Notes under the pieces: model-generated
Seen by the model: the letters and a program-made list of their open reading frames with translations, nothing else
Databases searched by the model: none
Told to the model about the DNA's origin: nothing
Shown: piece by piece, positions 51,885 through 60,856 of the stretch
Position numbering within the stretch: position 1 is the first letter of the stretch
Layout: each line of letters begins with the position of its first letter
Position numbers and translations under genes: made by a program
From: an uncultured Stenotrophomonas sp.
Lineage (GTDB): Bacteria; Pseudomonadota; Gammaproteobacteria; Xanthomonadales; Xanthomonadaceae
Length of the DNA: 64,000 bases
Direction of reading: 5' to 3'
Assembly: GCF_913778665.1 (NCBI RefSeq)
Contig: NZ_CAJYVQ010000002.1
Coordinates: 1 to 64,000 of the forward strand

Positions 51885-52709
51885 GTGGTTGACGTGCCCG
51901 ACGTTGGAGGCGACCTGCTGCGCGCGGCGCAGCAGTGCCTGGCCGAAGCCGATCCGCTGCGCAAGGTCGCGCTGACCCAGGCCTACGCTGCGGCGTTCCG
52001 GGCCGGCCGCCTGAAGGTGGCGGCCGATGCGCCGCCACCGGAACCGATCCGCATGCCGGGTCGTCCGCCGCAGCTGGTGCTGGTGCACCCCCGCGAAGTG
52101 CCACGGCGGGGGCTCGGTGGCGTGGCAGGGCGAGCCGCCTTCATCCACGCCATCGCCCATATCGAGCTCAACGCGATCGACCTGGCCTGGGATGCGGTGT
52201 ACCGCTTCCGCGGCCTGCCGTCGGCATTCCACGCCGACTGGGTCAGCTGCGCCGACGACGAATCGCGCCATTTCATGCTGCTGCGCGAACGTCTGCGGGT
52301 GCATGGCCAGGACTACGCCGATTTCCCCGCGCACAACGGCCTGTGGGAGATGTGCGAGAAGACCGCACATGACGGTCTGGCGCGCATGGCGCTGGTGCCG
52401 CGCGTGCTGGAAGCGCGTGGCCTGGACGTAACCCCGGGCATGATCGAGAAGCTGCGCAAGGTCGGCGATGGCGAAACCGCCGAGGTGCTTGAGGTGATCC
52501 TGCGCGAGGAAGTGGCGCATGTCGCCGCCGGTTCGCGCTGGTACCGCTGGTACTGCGATCGCGCCGGCGCCGAGCCGCGCGCACGCTTCAAGGAACTGCT
52601 GGAGGAGTATGCCGGTGGCTACCTGCACGGCCCGTTCAACATGGAAGCGCGCCTGCTGGCCGGCTTCGATGCCGACGAGCTGGCCAACCTGGTCGAACAG
52701 GCGGGTTGA
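51885..52709 (+). CDS. DUF455 ferritin-like protein
   Basis: A 274-residue soluble helical protein of the DUF455 family. Ferritin-like di-iron motifs are visible: HAIAHIELNAIDLAWD near residue 89, CADDESRHFMLLRERL near residue 124, and LREEVAHVAAGSRWY near residue 206. The closest known activities are MiaE-like hydroxylases, but no function is established for the family. GTG start 10 nt after purF, so it is probably cotranscribed with it. Confidence 0.82.
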   Translation: MVDVPDVGGDLLRAAQQCLAEADPLRKVALTQAYAAAFRAGRLKVAADAPPPEPIRMPGRPPQLVLVHPREVPRRGLGGVAGRAAFIHAIAHIELNAIDLAWDAVYRFRGLPSAFHADWVSCADDESRHFMLLRERLRVHGQDYADFPAHNGLWEMCEKTAHDGLARMALVPRVLEARGLDVTPGMIEKLRKVGDGETAEVLEVILREEVAHVAAGSRWYRWYCDRAGAEPRARFKELLEEYAGGYLHGPFNMEARLLAGFDADELANLVEQAG

Positions 52710-52729
52710 CGGGCACCGGTGGATGCAGT

Positions 52730-54187
52730 TCACCCATTCGGCAACACCACGCGCTTGCCGTCCACGGTGGGGCGGTTGATGTAGAACAATCCCGGTCCGG
52801 GGCGGTAGGGCAGTTCGCTGACGCCGGCGTCGGCGGCGTAGGTCAATGCGGTATCGCCCAGCGCGTCGAAGTTCCAGTGCGCCGACTGCATCAGGTAGCG
52901 ACGCCGCAGCAACGCCTCCTGGGTCTGGGTCAGTGCCTGCCCGGCGATCAGCCGTCGCGCGATCGGCAGCAAGGCCGACGGCAGTTCCCAGCCGGGAACA
53001 TCGGCGGCGTCGGCCTGCCAGTGCACGCCGGCAGCGCGCGCGTACTGCTGCATCACCTGCAGCGCGATCAGCTGGTAGCGCCAGTCGATGCGTCGGCGCA
53101 GTACCACTGCGGCCGTTACGTAAAGCACCGGCGACAGCAGCACGCTGCGGCTGCCGGCACGGCGCTGCTGCTGCCACTGGTGCCAGACATCGACCCACAC
53201 TTCCTTGTCGCTCGCACCCAGCTGCTGCCGCCAGCGCTCGGCGTCGGCCTGCGCTTCGGCATAGGCCGTGGTGGCCTGCAGCATCGCCAGTGATGGCGTC
53301 TGGTAGTCGGCAACGGCAGGGCGGCGCAGTTGTTGGCGCCGCGGGCGACTGAGCAGCTTGGGGCCTTCCTCTACCTGGTTGTAGCCGCCGCCAATGTTGG
53401 CGTGCACGCCGGGCAATGCGAGGTCGGTGAACGGCGGTGCCACGCTGGTCAATGGATAGTGCTGGCGGTGCTCGTCGCGCGCGATCAGCTGCACGGCCAT
53501 TGCGGCGAGGCCGTTGCGCAGGGCCACCTGCGGTTGCTCATCGGCGCGGCCGCCATTGACCGCGACCACGGTGTCGAACAGACCGATGAAGCGCAGCGGC
53601 GGCGTTGCCACGGCGAAGTCGGCGCTGCAGGCCAGGCCCGAGGCCCGCAGCAGCTGCCGCCAGCGTGCGCTGTCCCAGCCCTGCAGCTGGTTGGCGATGT
53701 CACGCGCGGCCGCAGCGCCGCGTGAGTAGCCGAACAGATCCAGCTGCACGCGGCGCAATGGCTGCCGCCAGCGCGAAGACAACTCGGTCAGCGCGGCCGG
53801 CAGCAGCACCTGAAGCGCGCGCTGCACTTTCGCGCGCACGCCGCTGGCACCGATGCCGAACGCCAGCCCGATCAGATCGTCATCGGCACCGTCGCGCGTG
53901 CCCACGCCTTCCACGTAGATCGACAGCGCGGGCGCGAACGTCGCATCTCGGCGGCTGTCCGGGTACAGCTGCTGCAGGCGCGCGATGTTGGTCAGGCCGT
54001 TGTCGTAGCTGCTGGTCAGCCGGCTCTGGTAGGTCGAATCGTCGTCGGCGCGCAGTTCGGCCGGACGCGGTTGCGGACGCTGCGGGCGACCGCGCGCCAG
54101 GTTGTGGGCATTGTTGCGCGTGCCATCGAAGAACAGGCCTATCCGCAGCAAGCCGTCATCTTCGTCCGTCTCCTGCGATGGTGCCAT
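52730..54187 (-). CDS. DUF2235 (Tle1-like) alpha/beta hydrolase
   Basis: A 485-residue protein with the DUF2235 catalytic domain: RIGLFFDGTRNNAHN at the N-terminus, the nucleophile elbow DLFGYSRGAAAAR with Ser155, IGLFDTVVAVNG and PGVHANIGGGY with likely Asp and His partners. Tle1 family members are type VI secretion phospholipase effectors, but many DUF2235 proteins have no known link to secretion. No VgrG, PAAR or immunity gene is adjacent and no signal peptide is seen. ATG 54187 follows GGGGGA; an ATG at 54193 is possible. It converges on the DUF455 gene. Confidence 0.83.
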   Translation of the reverse strand: MAPSQETDEDDGLLRIGLFFDGTRNNAHNLARGRPQRPQPRPAELRADDDSTYQSRLTSSYDNGLTNIARLQQLYPDSRRDATFAPALSIYVEGVGTRDGADDDLIGLAFGIGASGVRAKVQRALQVLLPAALTELSSRWRQPLRRVQLDLFGYSRGAAAARDIANQLQGWDSARWRQLLRASGLACSADFAVATPPLRFIGLFDTVVAVNGGRADEQPQVALRNGLAAMAVQLIARDEHRQHYPLTSVAPPFTDLALPGVHANIGGGYNQVEEGPKLLSRPRRQQLRRPAVADYQTPSLAMLQATTAYAEAQADAERWRQQLGASDKEVWVDVWHQWQQQRRAGSRSVLLSPVLYVTAAVVLRRRIDWRYQLIALQVMQQYARAAGVHWQADAADVPGWELPSALLPIARRLIAGQALTQTQEALLRRRYLMQSAHWNFDALGDTALTYAADAGVSELPYRPGPGLFYINRPTVDGKRVVLPNG

Positions 54188-54412
54188 GTGCATCCCCCGT
54201 CGTGACTGCGTCAAAGTAGCGCGAAAACAGTGTGTGTACGACGTGCAGTGACGCTTTTGACCTGACTGAACGCAGATGCGGTCGATCACAGTTCCTGATC
54301 TTCATTCGCGTCAACTATTGAATTCACACGACCCGCGCAGGCCATATGGCCAGACCCGGCAAACCCGGGCGTGCTGCATCAACGCTGTTCACATCATTCA
54401 AGGAGCGACGCA
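54188..54412. other. Divergent region between DUF2235 and metalloprotease genes
   Basis: The 225-bp region is locally less GC-rich than its surroundings (for example around 54,270-54,330). It must hold promoters for both genes, but no clear -35/-10 pair was recognised. The metalloprotease ribosome binding site AAGGAG is at 54399-54404. Confidence 0.3.
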
Positions 54413-55666
54413 ATGTTGTCCAGATCGATTGGCAAAGCGGCAGGTGGCCTGGTGTTGGGTTTGTCGGTGGCAGCGGCCGCGCACGCGGCACCGTTGTTCG
54501 AGCCGGTCACGGTGATCAGCCGGGCATCCGCTAACAGTGAGCCCGCACTCGGCAAGCTGCTGGCCACGCCGTCCACGGCGACGGTACAGGAAGTGCGTGT
54601 CGACGCCGCGGCTACGGCGCAACCGCAGCTGGAGTTCGAGCTGCTCGGCAAGCGCGTGCAGGCGGTGCGCAGCAAGGTCGAAGCTCTGCCCGATGGCGGC
54701 AGCATCTGGTACGGCCAGTTCCGCTCGCCGTCCGACCGGCTGACCGCGACCACCTCCAGCGGCCAGGACGATCCAGGCAATTCGCTGATCCTGGTGCGCT
54801 CGGGCGACACGATCACCGGTTCGATCCGCAAGGACGGCAAGCTGTATCGCCTGCGTCCGCTGGGCAACCGCCACGTACTGGTGGAAGTGGACGAATCGCG
54901 GATGCCGGCCGATCATCCGGCCGACTACAACCAGCTGCCGAAGATCCCGATGGGCGACAACGACCACATCGGCATCGCGCAGGCTTCGTCGGGCACGCCG
55001 GCGACCATCCGCGTGCTGGTGGTGGCGACCAACGCTGCGGTGTCAGCCTACGGCGGCAACATGCAGTCGCTGGTGCAGCTGGCGGTGGCTGAGTCCAACC
55101 AGGGCTACGTCAACAGCAACGTCGGCATCACCTTGCAGCTGGCCGGCTACGAGACCACCAGCTACAGCGAGTCGGGCAGCTTCGATACCGATCTGGCGCG
55201 CTTCCGTGGCACCAGTGATGGCTACATGGACAGCATCCATACCAGCCGCAACAGCACCGCAGCCGACGTCGGCGTACTGCTGATCAACAACGCCGCGTAC
55301 TGCGGCCTGGCCTCTGGCATCGGCTCGAACGCCTCGACCGCGTTCGCTGCGGTGTACTGGGACTGCGCGACCGGCTATTACTCGTTCGCCCACGAGATCG
55401 GCCACCTGCAGAGCGCACGGCATGACATCGCCACCGACTCGAGCACGTCGCCCTACGCCTATGGCCATGGCTACCGCTATGAACCGGCCACCGGCACCGG
55501 CTGGCGCACGATCATGGCCTACAACTGCACCCGCAGCTGCCCGCGCCTGAACTACTGGTCCAACCCCAACATCAGCTACAACGGCATCCCGATGGGCAAT
55601 GCCAGTACGGCCGACAACCAACGCGTGCTGGTCAACACCAAGGCCACCATCGCGGCATTCCGCTGA
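54413..55666 (+). CDS. Secreted zinc metalloprotease, reprolysin-like
   Basis: A 417-residue exported protein. Signal peptide 1-26 (AAAAHA-APLFEP), a prodomain-like region to about residue 195, then a metzincin catalytic domain. Zinc motif HEIGHLQSARHD starts at His327 and the Met-turn is TIMAYNC with Met368. Cysteines near residues 301, 317, 371 and 375 may form disulfides. It resembles M12B-like peptidases found in Xanthomonadaceae and would degrade extracellular protein. AAGGAG lies 9 nt before ATG 54413. Confidence 0.85.
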   Translation: MLSRSIGKAAGGLVLGLSVAAAAHAAPLFEPVTVISRASANSEPALGKLLATPSTATVQEVRVDAAATAQPQLEFELLGKRVQAVRSKVEALPDGGSIWYGQFRSPSDRLTATTSSGQDDPGNSLILVRSGDTITGSIRKDGKLYRLRPLGNRHVLVEVDESRMPADHPADYNQLPKIPMGDNDHIGIAQASSGTPATIRVLVVATNAAVSAYGGNMQSLVQLAVAESNQGYVNSNVGITLQLAGYETTSYSESGSFDTDLARFRGTSDGYMDSIHTSRNSTAADVGVLLINNAAYCGLASGIGSNASTAFAAVYWDCATGYYSFAHEIGHLQSARHDIATDSSTSPYAYGHGYRYEPATGTGWRTIMAYNCTRSCPRLNYWSNPNISYNGIPMGNASTADNQRVLVNTKATIAAFR

Positions 55667-55674
55667 GGCCGGTT

Positions 55675-55742
55675 GCCGACGAGGGTCGGCGTCTGCCCGG
55701 GCACGTGTACCTGCCCGGGTAGATGCCAATCCTGGTTGGCAC
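55675..55742. repeat. Cluster of hairpins ending in a SMAG REP
   Basis: Three small stem-loops lie between the convergent protease and lpxH genes: GCCGAC-GAGG-GTCGGC (55675-55690), CCCGGGCA...TGCCCGGG, and the REP unit GGTAGATGCCAATCCTGG at 55718-55742. They could end both transcripts. Confidence 0.6.
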
Positions 55743-55753
55743 CCTGCGATCCA

Positions 55754-56500
55754 TCATTCGCGGGCGAGGGCATCCAGTGACCAGCCGTTGGCGTCCACGC
55801 GCAGCACCGAGCCCTGTTCGTACCAGTCACCCAGCACGATGCGGGTGCAGGCGCGACCGCCGGCCTGCAGTGTGTGCACCGCCGGACGATGGGTGTGGCC
55901 GTGGATCATGGTGTCTACGCCGTGACGCACGAAGGTGGCGTCGACTTCGGCCGGGGCCACGTCGGTGACGGTCTCGAACTGCGCACGATCGCCCTGTTTC
56001 ATTTCCGACTGGCGGGCCTGGCTGGCTTCGCGCGCCTTCTGTGCGAAGGCGATGCGCGCGGCCAGCGGCTGCGACAGGAACTGCGCCTGGAACACCGGGT
56101 CGCGCGTCTGCGCGCGGAACTGCTGGTAAGGAACATCGTCGGTGCACAGCAGGTCGCCGTGCTGCAGCAGCACCGGGCGGCCATACAGTTCGATCAGGCA
56201 CGGGTCGGGCAGGATGCGCAGGCCGGCGCGGCGCGCGTAGTCCTCGCCGAGCAGGAAATCGCGGTTGCCACGGATGAAATACACCGGCACGCCGCTGTCG
56301 GACAGCACCTTCAATGCATCGGCCACCGCATCGGCGGCGGGCGAGGGCGTGTCATCGCCAATCCAGGCTTCGAACAGGTCGCCGAGGATGTACAGCGCAT
56401 CGGCGCCGGGCGCCTGCTCACGCAGGAAGCGCAGGAACAGGTCGGTGATCTCCGGACGGCTGGGGTCCAGGTGCAGGTCGGAAATGAACAACGTGGTCAT
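55754..56500 (-). CDS. lpxH: UDP-2,3-diacylglucosamine diphosphatase
   Basis: A 248-residue metallophosphoesterase of lipid A synthesis. All metal motifs are present: [12 protein letters not shown] (residues 5-16), [13 protein letters not shown] near residue 38, [10 protein letters not shown] near residue 76, [11 protein letters not shown] near residue 111, and [10 protein letters not shown] near residue 195. It removes UMP from UDP-2,3-diacylglucosamine to give lipid X at the inner membrane. Length matches the E. coli enzyme (240). Single gene, transcribed toward the REP cluster. Confidence 0.95.
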   Translation of the reverse strand: MTTLFISDLHLDPSRPEITDLFLRFLREQAPGADALYILGDLFEAWIGDDTPSPAADAVADALKVLSDSGVPVYFIRGNRDFLLGEDYARRAGLRILPDPCLIELYGRPVLLQHGDLLCTDDVPYQQFRAQTRDPVFQAQFLSQPLAARIAFAQKAREASQARQSEMKQGDRAQFETVTDVAPAEVDATFVRHGVDTMIHGHTHRPAVHTLQAGGRACTRIVLGDWYEQGSVLRVDANGWSLDALARE

Positions 56501-56548
56501 GCCTGCATTCTAGGGCATCAACGATGACGGTAGCGCCGCAGGAATCGC

Positions 56549-56587
56549 AGGGGTCAGGTCGCTCCGAAGGAAAAGGGATCTGACCCT
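56549..56587. repeat. GGGTC-type palindromic repeat, copy 4
   Basis: AGGGGTCAG (56549-56557) and CTGACCCTG (near 56580-56588) enclose partly pairing purine/pyrimidine stretches (GCTCCGAAGG, AAAAGGGATC). It lies between lpxH and the PAP2 gene. Confidence 0.45.
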
Positions 56588-56593
56588 GGGGGG

Positions 56594-57133
56594 CTACACC
56601 GGCAGCGGCAACCAGGCCAGGCTGGCCGACGCCAGACCGATGGCGATGCCGGTGGCGGCCAGCACGTCGCTGGGGTAATGCAGGCCCAACACGATACGCG
56701 ACAGCGCCACGCCCACCGTGAACGGCACCAGCAGCGGCGCCAGCCACGGGTAGTACGCCAGCGCGACGATGGTGAACGACACCGCATGCAGGGTGTGGCC
56801 GGAGGGGAAGCTGAATTCATCCAGCGGTGCCACCCAGGCACGGATGCGCAGGTCGGCCGCATAGGGACGCGGGCGCCGGGCCCAGCGCTTGAGGCCCTTG
56901 TACAGCAGCAGCGCGGCCAAGCCGGTAGCGGCCATGTGCACGGAGGCGCGCAGGCCATCGAAGCCATCGAGCAGCACCAGCGCGCCCATCAGCACATACC
57001 AGAACACGCCATCACCGAGCCGGCTGATCACCGAGAACAGGCGGCGCACGCGGCGGCGGCGGCAGTAGTGGTTGGCGCGCCGGCACAGGCGCGCTTCGCG
57101 GTCGGCCAGCAGCTCAAGCCGCGTGGTGCGCAT
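56594..57133 (-). CDS. PAP2-superfamily membrane phosphatase
   Basis: A 179-residue inner-membrane protein with the three PAP2 signatures: KRWARRPRP (KX6RP type) near residue 82, SFPSGHTLH near residue 108, and SRIVLGLHYPSDVLA near residue 144. Such enzymes dephosphorylate undecaprenyl pyrophosphate or phosphatidic acid/phosphatidylglycerol phosphate. The start at 57133 overlaps the end of the upstream glycosyltransferase gene by 20 bp, so the pair is an operon. This suggests a role in lipid-linked sugar metabolism, which is inference. Confidence 0.87.
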   Translation of the reverse strand: MRTTRLELLADREARLCRRANHYCRRRRVRRLFSVISRLGDGVFWYVLMGALVLLDGFDGLRASVHMAATGLAALLLYKGLKRWARRPRPYAADLRIRAWVAPLDEFSFPSGHTLHAVSFTIVALAYYPWLAPLLVPFTVGVALSRIVLGLHYPSDVLAATGIAIGLASASLAWLPLPV

Positions 57134-58259
57134 GGCCGCGCCTCCGCGACTGGGCCAGCTCGGCCAGCAGCGCATCGAACTGCGCCACCACCTGCTGCGG
57201 GTGCAGGCGTTTCATCGCGCGTGCGGCGTTGCTGCCCAGCAGGTGGCGCTGCGCGTCGTCGGCGGCCAGCTGCACGGCGGCGTCAATGAACTGCTCATCG
57301 GTATCCACGGCGGCGCCGTTTTCGCCGTTGCGCAGGTATTCGCGGGCAGCGCCGTAATCGAAGGCCACCGTGACCACACCGCTGGCCATGCTTTCCAGAG
57401 TCACGTTGCCGAACGTCTCGCTGCGGCTGGGGAACAGGAACAGATCGCCGCTGGCAAAGTGTCGGGCAAGTGCATCGCCGCGTTGGATGCCACAGAAGAT
57501 GAAGTCGGGATTCTCATGCGCCAGCTTTTCGCGGGCCGGGCCATCGCCCACCCAGACGAAGCGTGCCTTCGGCCGGATCTGCTGCAGGCGCCGGAATGCC
57601 TTCACCGCCAGGCCGAGGTTCTTCTCGGCGGCGATGCGGCCGACGTAGATCGCGACCAGGCCATTGCCATCCACGCCCCATTCATCGCGCAGTGCGGGAT
57701 CGCGCCGGTCCGGATCGAACTGCTGGCTGTCGACCGCCCGCGCCAGCAGGCGCACGCGCTCGAAGCCCTGCTCGCCGAGGAACTGTTGCAGCTCGCGGGT
57801 GGGAACCAGGGTTGCGTCGGCCTGGTTGTGGAAGCGGCGCATCCAGCGCATCGCCGCGGCCTGCAGCCAGGCCACGCCGTAGTCGGGCAGGTATTCGTCG
57901 AAGCGGGTGTGGAAACCACTGGCAACCGGAATGCCGAGGCGGCGCGCGGTGCGCAGCGCCGACCAGCCCAGCGGGCCTTCGGTGGCGACGTAGACCGCAT
58001 CCGGGCGCTGCTGCTGCCAGTGGCGGCCAAGCCGGATCGGCGCTGGCAGGCCGAAACGCAGGCCGGGATAGCGCGGCAGGCCCGCGCCGGGCACCAGCAG
58101 GGTGCCGGGTGCCGACTCCAGTGCTTCGCTGGCCTGGCGTGGCCGGATCAGGTCGATCTCGTGGCCGGATGCACGCAGTCCCTGCTCCAGGCCCTGCACG
58201 GTGAGGGCAACGCCGTTCACTTCCGGCGGGTAGGTCTCGGTGACGATGGCATAGCGCAT
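57114..58259 (-). CDS. GT4-family glycosyltransferase
   Basis: A 381-residue GT-B fold glycosyltransferase. The N-terminal half begins MRYAIVTETYPPEVNGVALT, a typical acceptor-domain start. The C-terminal donor domain has IYVGRIAAEKNLGLAVKAF near residue 207, FVWVGDGPAREKL and FPSRSETFGNVTLESMASG near residue 290, the E-x7-E nucleotide-sugar site. Similar to mannosyl- or glucosyltransferases acting on glycerolipids or sugars; the donor and acceptor are unknown. ATG 58259 has GGGAGG 7 nt upstream. It is followed by an overlapping PAP2 gene. Confidence 0.88.
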   Translation of the reverse strand: MRYAIVTETYPPEVNGVALTVQGLEQGLRASGHEIDLIRPRQASEALESAPGTLLVPGAGLPRYPGLRFGLPAPIRLGRHWQQQRPDAVYVATEGPLGWSALRTARRLGIPVASGFHTRFDEYLPDYGVAWLQAAAMRWMRRFHNQADATLVPTRELQQFLGEQGFERVRLLARAVDSQQFDPDRRDPALRDEWGVDGNGLVAIYVGRIAAEKNLGLAVKAFRRLQQIRPKARFVWVGDGPAREKLAHENPDFIFCGIQRGDALARHFASGDLFLFPSRSETFGNVTLESMASGVVTVAFDYGAAREYLRNGENGAAVDTDEQFIDAAVQLAADDAQRHLLGSNAARAMKRLHPQQVVAQFDALLAELAQSRRRGHAHHAA

Positions 58260-58399
58260 GGCGGGCCTCCCGGTTTCCGGCATGCTCGGCGCTGGCGATG
58301 TAGCCGATATGACCACTTTGCGACCGCCAGATGACGCAGGCCGGGCCGGGCCCCACCACCGCCCATAAGAGCGATGGCGGGGGCCTCGCGCCGCCTGCC

Positions 58400-58414
58400 T
58401 GGATCAGAAGCGCT
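58400..58414. repeat. 15-nt direct repeat, left copy
   Basis: TGGATCAGAAGCGCT is identical to 59232-59246. On the minus strand it reads AGCGCTTCTGATCCA, which contains the final Arg-Phe-stop of a TonB-dependent receptor. Confidence 0.7.
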
Positions 58415-58980
58415 ACTGGTATTTCATGTAGATGAAACGGCCGATGTCGAAACCGCCGTAGCAGGCGAAGTTCGAACTCGGCTGGCTGTACATGACCGGC
58501 CCCTGGCGACCGAACACATTGTTGGCACCTATCGAAACCGTCGCGTCCCACGGCAGGTTGTAGCGCGCCTGCACATCGTGGAAGGTGACCGATCCGCGAC
58601 GGTTGTAATCACGGGTACCGCTGAACCAGGGCGCATGCTAGCCCGGATGCGAGCATTCGTCCGGATAGTCGCCCGCATCGAGGCAGCGTTCCTTGAGCGC
58701 AGAAAAATAGCGCAGGTTCCAGCTCAGGCCGAAGTCGCCGCGCTCCCAGCCCACCGATGCGTTGGAGCGCACGCGGAAACCGATGCCGCCGTTGGTGGCG
58801 ATGCCATTGCTCGGAATCGGCGGAACGTCGGCCTCATGGGTGGTCTTTTCTTCGGCGGCGACCACATAGGTGGTCTTCCAGTCGGCGCGATCGAGCGAAT
58901 AGCTGCATCCACGGGCACTGCTGCAGCCGGGGCCCTTGAAGCCGACGATGCGCCCCCATTGGCCGACCGAGGTGGATGTT
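58404..58980 (-). pseudogene. TonB-dependent receptor, decayed C-terminal fragment
   Basis: Reading the minus strand from about 58980, one frame encodes receptor-like sequence (SVGQWGRIVGF, NASVGWERGDFGLSWNLRYF), then the end of a barrel (ATVSIGANNVFGRQGP, FDIGRFIYMKYQ, RF). Two in-frame TAG codons interrupt it, at 58638-58640 and at 58413-58415. The second changes the usual closing YMKYQQRF by a single C-to-T. The plug and most of the barrel are absent. It is a relic and not expected to work. Confidence 0.8.
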
Positions 58981-59180
58981 CGAACCTGGTGAAGGCCTGC
59001 CGGGAGATATATGGGAAAGGGCTGGCAACGCGTGCGGCGACTGTGACGCTTCTGCACAAAGCGGAGTCGAATCAATCGATTGTTCTTGCATGTGTGGCTG
59101 CGTCGCATGCGGAGTACCGGGCCGCCGCCTGGATTGGATGCGTCAGCGTGAACGTGAAAAGCGATAGCCAGCGCGAAAAC
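58981..59180. other. Gene-free segment upstream of the receptor relic
   Basis: Between the recognisable receptor sequence and the ppx terminator, no gene is supported. Base composition is more AT-rich than neighbours around 59,070-59,100, and a 10-bp palindrome CAATCGATTG lies at 59073-59082. It may be the edge of the deletion that removed the rest of the receptor gene. Confidence 0.35.
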
Positions 59181-59209
59181 AAAAAACCACGGCCCCGAAG
59201 GGCCGTGGT
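59181..59209 (-). terminator. Terminator of ppx
   Basis: On the minus strand ACCACGGCCC and GGGCCGTGGT form a perfect 10-bp stem around TTCG (plus-strand positions 59186-59209) and run into TTTTTTGTTTT. It lies 48 nt after the ppx stop. Confidence 0.85.
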
Positions 59210-59231
59210 CGTGGCGCTTCAACAGCGCGGA

Positions 59232-59246
59232 TGGATCAGAAGCGCT
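59232..59246. repeat. 15-nt direct repeat, right copy
   Basis: Identical to 58400-58414. It sits between the ppx stop and the ppx terminator and encodes CAG CGC TTC TGA on the minus strand, like a second receptor C-terminus. The two copies bracket the receptor relic, 832 bp apart. Confidence 0.7.
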
Positions 59247-59256
59247 GGGTGTCAGC

Positions 59257-60783
59257 TCAGGCCACGAACGGGCGGAACTGGATGCCCAGGCCGGCGATGC
59301 CGTCGGTTTCGCCGATCAGGTCGGCACGCAGCAGCGGACGAGCGTCGATGAAAGTCTGCGGCACGATCAGCGACAGCCGGTTGTCGTCGGCGGTCAATTC
59401 CAGAGCCGGCAGCGGCGCGTCTTCGTGCGCGCGATTGAGCAGCACCGCCAGGCGCAGCAGCGCGGCCAGCCGGCGCGCGGTCAGCAGCAGGCGCTCGGGC
59501 AGGGCATCGAAGGCGGTCTTGGTGACGCTGCGGCGATGGCTGCGTACCAGCGCGGCCAGCATCTGCTGCTCCTGCCGCGAGAAGCCGGCGATGTCTGAAT
59601 TCTCCAACACGTAGCTGCCGTGCACGTGGTAGCCACTGTGCGCGATCATCAGGCCGAGCTCGTGCAGGCGTGCGGCCCACCCCAGCATGCGGGCATCGTC
59701 GGCATCCAGCTTCCAGCGTTCCTGCACCTGCTCCAGCAGCGACAGCGCGGTGTCCTGCACGCGGTCGGCCTGCAGCGTGTCGATGCCATAGCGCTGGGTG
59801 AGCGCGGCCACCGATTCGTCGCGCAGGTCGTTCTCGCCGGCACGGCCGACGATGTCGTAGAGGATGCCTTCGCGCATCGCCGCCTTGCTGACCAGCAGCT
59901 TCTGCAGGCCCAGCGCCTGGAAGGCGGCCTCCAGCACCAGGATGCCGCCGGCGATGATCGGGCGGCGATCGCTGGACAGGCCCGGCAGCTGGATGTCGTC
60001 GATCTTCTTGGCTTTCAGGAGTTCGTCGCGCAGCTGCGGCAAGGCTTCGGCGGTGATCGCGCCCTTGCTCAGCTTCATCGTCGCGCAGATCTCGCTGATC
60101 GCCTTGTGCGTGCCCGATGAGCCGAGCGCTTCCTGCCAGCCCAGCGCACGGTACTTGCTGGCGAAGGGCTGGAACTCGCGGCCGATCTCGGCCAGCGCGT
60201 CCTTCCAGCGCTTCCTGCTCAGCTTGCCGCCCGGGAAGAAGCGCCGGGTGCTGGCGATGCAGCCGGCCTGCAGGCTCTCGCGCTCCAGGGTCTGCATGCC
60301 CATGCCGATGATGAACTCGGTCGAGCCGCCGCCGATATCGATCACCAGGCGGCGCTGGCCTGGCTTGGGCGGCTGCGCGTGGGCCACGCCGAGGTAGATC
60401 AGGCGCGCTTCTTCGCGGCCGCTGACCACTTCAATGGCATGCCCCAGCGCGGTCTCGGCCGGAACCAGGAACGACTGCGGCGAGCGCAGCTGGCGCACGG
60501 TATTGGTGGCCAGCGCACGTACCCGGTGCGGCGGCACGTTGCGGATGCGCTGGCCGAAACGGGCCAGGCACTCCAGCGCGCGCTGTCGGGCGGCGGAGGA
60601 CAGGCCGCCTTTGCCGTCCAGGCCATCGGCCATGCGCACCGTCTCGCGCAGGCGGTCGATCACCCGCAGCTGGCCGAGCGTGTAGCGCGCGATGACCATG
60701 TGGAAGCTGTTGGAGCCAAGGTCGATGGCGGCCAGCAGGTCGCCATCCTGCAATGCGGGCGGAGTCGTGGTGGTATGCGGCAT
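59257..60783 (-). CDS. ppx: Exopolyphosphatase
   Basis: A 508-residue Ppx/GppA phosphatase. The ASKHA-fold phosphate loops are LLAAIDLGSNSFHMVIAR near residue 16 and VIDIGGGSTEFIIG near residue 148. An HD-like helical domain starts near residue 320 (WAARLHELGLMIAHSGYHVHG). It removes terminal phosphates from polyphosphate, or pppGpp as a GppA-like activity. The ATG at 60783 gives the family length (E. coli Ppx 513). ppk lies upstream on the same strand but is separated by a 433-bp repeat-filled gap. Confidence 0.94.
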   Translation of the reverse strand: MPHTTTTPPALQDGDLLAAIDLGSNSFHMVIARYTLGQLRVIDRLRETVRMADGLDGKGGLSSAARQRALECLARFGQRIRNVPPHRVRALATNTVRQLRSPQSFLVPAETALGHAIEVVSGREEARLIYLGVAHAQPPKPGQRRLVIDIGGGSTEFIIGMGMQTLERESLQAGCIASTRRFFPGGKLSRKRWKDALAEIGREFQPFASKYRALGWQEALGSSGTHKAISEICATMKLSKGAITAEALPQLRDELLKAKKIDDIQLPGLSSDRRPIIAGGILVLEAAFQALGLQKLLVSKAAMREGILYDIVGRAGENDLRDESVAALTQRYGIDTLQADRVQDTALSLLEQVQERWKLDADDARMLGWAARLHELGLMIAHSGYHVHGSYVLENSDIAGFSRQEQQMLAALVRSHRRSVTKTAFDALPERLLLTARRLAALLRLAVLLNRAHEDAPLPALELTADDNRLSLIVPQTFIDARPLLRADLIGETDGIAGLGIQFRPFVA

Positions 60784-60856
60784 GGGCGAATGTTAGCCGA
60801 AGGGGCGGTGTGCTCGTCACCGCGTGGCCTTCACATTTTGGAAGAGGGGAGTGCGC

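Noticed and set aside
58638..59222. A 194-codon frame over the receptor relic taken as a whole gene
   Set aside because: Its last ~110 codons are the receptor fragment, but the first part has no receptor likeness and the frame ends at a nonsense codon followed by more receptor sequence.
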